Source: an uncultured Paracoccaceae bacterium (lineage in GTDB: Bacteria > Pseudomonadota > Alphaproteobacteria > Rhodobacterales > Rhodobacteraceae). Taken from it: a stretch of DNA of 7,242 nucleotides. Position numbers and translations under genes: made by a program. Location of the stretch: NCBI GenBank assembly GCA_937927885.1, contig CALEZJ010000444.1, positions 1-7,242 of the forward strand. The letters are read 5' to 3'. This document shows, one piece after another, positions 5,704 to 7,242 of this stretch. The notes under the pieces were generated by a model, which had not been told where the DNA came from, searched no databases, and saw nothing but the letters and a program-made list of their open reading frames with translations. The number at the start of each line of letters is the position of its first letter. Position 1 is the first letter of the stretch.

Positions 5704-6519
5704 CAGATCACAGCCTTTTCAAGGGAGAGCCTGCCGCCGAAGATGCGCTGAAATGCGACATCGGACAAGTCGAGGCTGCGAAATGGTCGATAGATGATGA
5801 GTTCCGCCACCCCGCGCCCCGCTGAAGGGCCCTGCTGCAACCCATGCTCGGAAAAGCCGCTGAACCAGACGAAATTCGTCGCGCGCGGGTCACGGCCCAC
5901 GATCAGATTGAGGTCGAGGGCGTTGAAACCATAATGTCGCGCCGATTCGTTAGCCACCTTGATCGCCTCGAAGCCCGGGGATCCTTCTGCCAAGGCGGGC
6001 CGGATGATGGTCTCCAGTTCCTCCCAGCGCGGTTCGAAATCGTCCCGGTCCACGGCGAGGTGCTCGACCGGCGGGCAACCGCACAGGAAATAGCGCCCGT
6101 CGGATCGATTATCAGCGGAAGGTGGCCAACGTTGAACTTGGCGCTGCCTTCGGGGGACTGGGCACAGTCGAGCACGACCAAGGCGCTCTGAACGGCGTGG
6201 CTCTCGCGCGGGGTCTGTTCTTGCTCTGGCGTGCCCACCAGAAACAGATCGCCGCCGTGGCGAAAGTTCGGATCTGGTGCGGCCTCGCCCTGTACCTGCA
6301 TGGTTCAGGAGAAATTCTGGATGAAGGTGCTGCCGAACTGGCCGATCGTTCCGTTGATCGGGTTCGAAACTGCACCCGGATCGACGACGACTGCGAGGTT
6401 GAGGCAAAGCGATGGGTGGGGTCTCGCTCGATTGCCAATACCGACGCGTCGAAATCCGCGTTCGCGGTCACGAAGTACGCCACGGCCGAGCCAATCACGG
6501 CATCGCCGCCGATCACCAC
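5703..6519 (-). pseudogene. Decayed FAD-dependent oxidoreductase (DAO / D-amino-acid-oxidase-like family)
   Basis: Pieces of one DAO-type protein run through different frames in order. The first, from about 6519, has an FAD-binding start VVIGGDAVIGSAVAYF, then IERDPTHRFASTSQSSSIRVQF. The second frame continues SNPINGTIGQFGSTFIQNFS, then NFRHGGDLFLVGTPEQEQ. The third frame reads GRYFLCGCPPVEHLAVDRDD through GLQQGPSAGRGVAELI to the TGA at 5703-5705. Lesions: the third FAD-loop glycine is D (GGD for GGG); one base is missing at about 6367-6370; an in-frame TGA stands at 6305-6307; an in-frame internal deletion joins VQSAL to VVLDCAQ at about 6165-6185; and a shift occurs at about 6094-6110, where DPTG runs into DGRYFL. 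About 270 residues' worth remain of a usual 380-400. The start codon is also unclear (GTG 6519). Frame breaks this numerous cannot be sequencing error alone. Confidence 0.85.
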
Positions 6520-6534
6520 GTCAAAAAGACGTAT

Positions 6535-7242
6535 TCACTTTGCTGCCTCATCGTCAGGATGGCCCAGGTCGACGAACCAGCCGCCCAGATGCCGGACGGC
6601 GGGGGCATGGGGGTTTGCGGGGGGCAGCCGCGCCTCGACCTCGGCGCGGAAGGGCTCGGTGCTGTCTTGCGGGACATAGCCGATATGGGCACCGAGGCGG
6701 TTGTCGACCATTTGGTGGCGGTTGTCCGAGGTGCCGAACACGATGGAAAACGCGGCGCGCGGCGCGGTCAGGGCGGCTGTGACAAGACGAATGCAATCGT
6801 CATAGGTCAGCATCGACCACAGCATGCGGCGGTCTGTGTATTCGGGGAAACTGGAAAAGATGCGCAGCGCGACGGTCTCGATGCCGAACTTGTCCCAGTA
6901 GAGGCGTCCCAGGTCCTCGACGAAGCATTTCGATAGCCCATAGAGGCTGTCTGGCCGGTGCGGCGCGTTGGCGTCGATGTGATCCTCGATATGGTGATAA
7001 CCGATGGCGTGTACGGAACTGGCATAGACCACCCGTCGGACCCCTGCCCTGCGTGCCCCTTCGTAAACGTGATAGCTGCCCCGGATATTGCCGTTCAGGA
7101 TGGCGTCCCAGCCGTGCTCCAGTGGCACGCCGCCGAAATGCACGATGGCGTCAACGCCCTGACAAGCGGCATGCACGGAGGCCTCGTCGGCCAGGTCGAA
7201 GGTCAGCGCCTCTTCAGCGGGTTGAAGATCGGGGATCGGCTC
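6535..7242 (-). CDS. udh: Uronate dehydrogenase, NAD-dependent epimerase/dehydratase family (5' end outside window)
   Basis: Reading leftward, the frame is open from the window edge to the TGA at 6535-6537, giving 235 residues. Roughly 35 N-terminal residues, including the Rossmann glycine motif, lie outside. Uronate dehydrogenase oxidises D-galacturonate or D-glucuronate with NAD+ to the corresponding aldarolactone, the first step of the oxidative uronate pathway. Visible markers in order: FDLAD (15-19), DAIVHFGG (31-38), GNIRGSYHVYEGAR (51-64), the serine pair in YASSVHAIGYH (75-76), and the catalytic Y101/K105 in YGLSKCF. These match my recollection of the Agrobacterium Udh segments (VHLGG, ASSNHTIGY, LYGVSKCFGENLARMYFDKFG), which differ from those of sugar-nucleotide epimerases. 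The C-terminal part (SIVFGTSDN, GGWFVDLGHPDD) also fits. The remnant oxidoreductase begins about 15 bp downstream in the same frame. Confidence 0.83.
   Translation of the reverse strand, partial: EPIPDLQPAEEALTFDLADEASVHAACQGVDAIVHFGGVPLEHGWDAILNGNIRGSYHVYEGARRAGVRRVVYASSVHAIGYHHIEDHIDANAPHRPDSLYGLSKCFVEDLGRLYWDKFGIETVALRIFSSFPEYTDRRMLWSMLTYDDCIRLVTAALTAPRAAFSIVFGTSDNRHQMVDNRLGAHIGYVPQDSTEPFRAEVEARLPPANPHAPAVRHLGGWFVDLGHPDDEAAK

Noticed and set aside
5703..6407. 234-codon minus-strand frame as an intact gene
   Set aside because: Only its second half (from about GRYFLCG) resembles a protein family; the first half is an out-of-frame reading of the same oxidoreductase, so it is part of the pseudogene.
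1..7242. CRISPR arrays, tRNA/rRNA genes, insertion sequences
   Set aside because: No spaced repeats, tRNA-like cloverleaf, rRNA sequence, transposase motifs or terminal inverted repeats were seen in either strand.

Overview
The window looks like part of a large low-copy plasmid (or chromid) of an alphaproteobacterium, most likely Rhodobacterales (Roseobacter/Paracoccus type). The evidence is the repABC gene order at the left end, the overall high GC content, and the style of the catabolic genes that follow. The taxonomic call is inference; no rRNA or marker gene is present.

Left third (1-1523, + strand): the end of a repABC replication/partition cassette. It holds the C-terminus of the ParB-like partition protein RepB, a short intergenic leader with a perfect hairpin (the place where these replicons normally encode a counter-transcribed RNA), and a complete RepC initiator with an AT-rich, purine-skewed patch that may be the origin. 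A perfect 20-bp palindrome overlaps the repC stop codon. A near copy (14 of 16 core bases) lies inside the 3' end of repB. Together they look like the plasmid's parS-type sites on either side of repC.

Middle (1524-3307): a GntR/FCD-type repressor gene points left, and a divergent PfkB-family 2-keto-3-deoxygluconate kinase gene (kdgK) points right. They share a 164-bp control region that carries a GGTTAACC palindrome over the candidate kinase promoter.

Right half (3304-7242, all - strand, read right to left): a tightly packed cluster of a uronate dehydrogenase (udh, cut by the window edge), a decayed FAD-dependent oxidoreductase, two short-chain dehydrogenases, and a GcvA-like LysR regulator. 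The regulator's stop codon overlaps that of kdgK tail to tail. Spacing is 12 bp or less, or overlapping, across most of the cluster, which suggests one operon.

Taken together, the catabolic part reads as a sugar-acid (hexuronate or related) module inserted directly next to the replicon backbone. Udh would oxidise galacturonate/glucuronate to the aldarolactone, KdgK would phosphorylate 2-keto-3-deoxygluconate for the Entner-Doudoroff aldolase, and the SDRs would interconvert sugar acids or related hydroxy acids. The oxidoreductase has at least four independent lesions (a changed FAD-loop glycine, a 1-nt deletion, an in-frame stop, and internal deletions), so this step has been lost while the flanking genes remain open. 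I see no clearly undescribed system here. The most useful new observations are the paired palindromes around repC and the detailed decay of the oxidoreductase within an otherwise intact operon.
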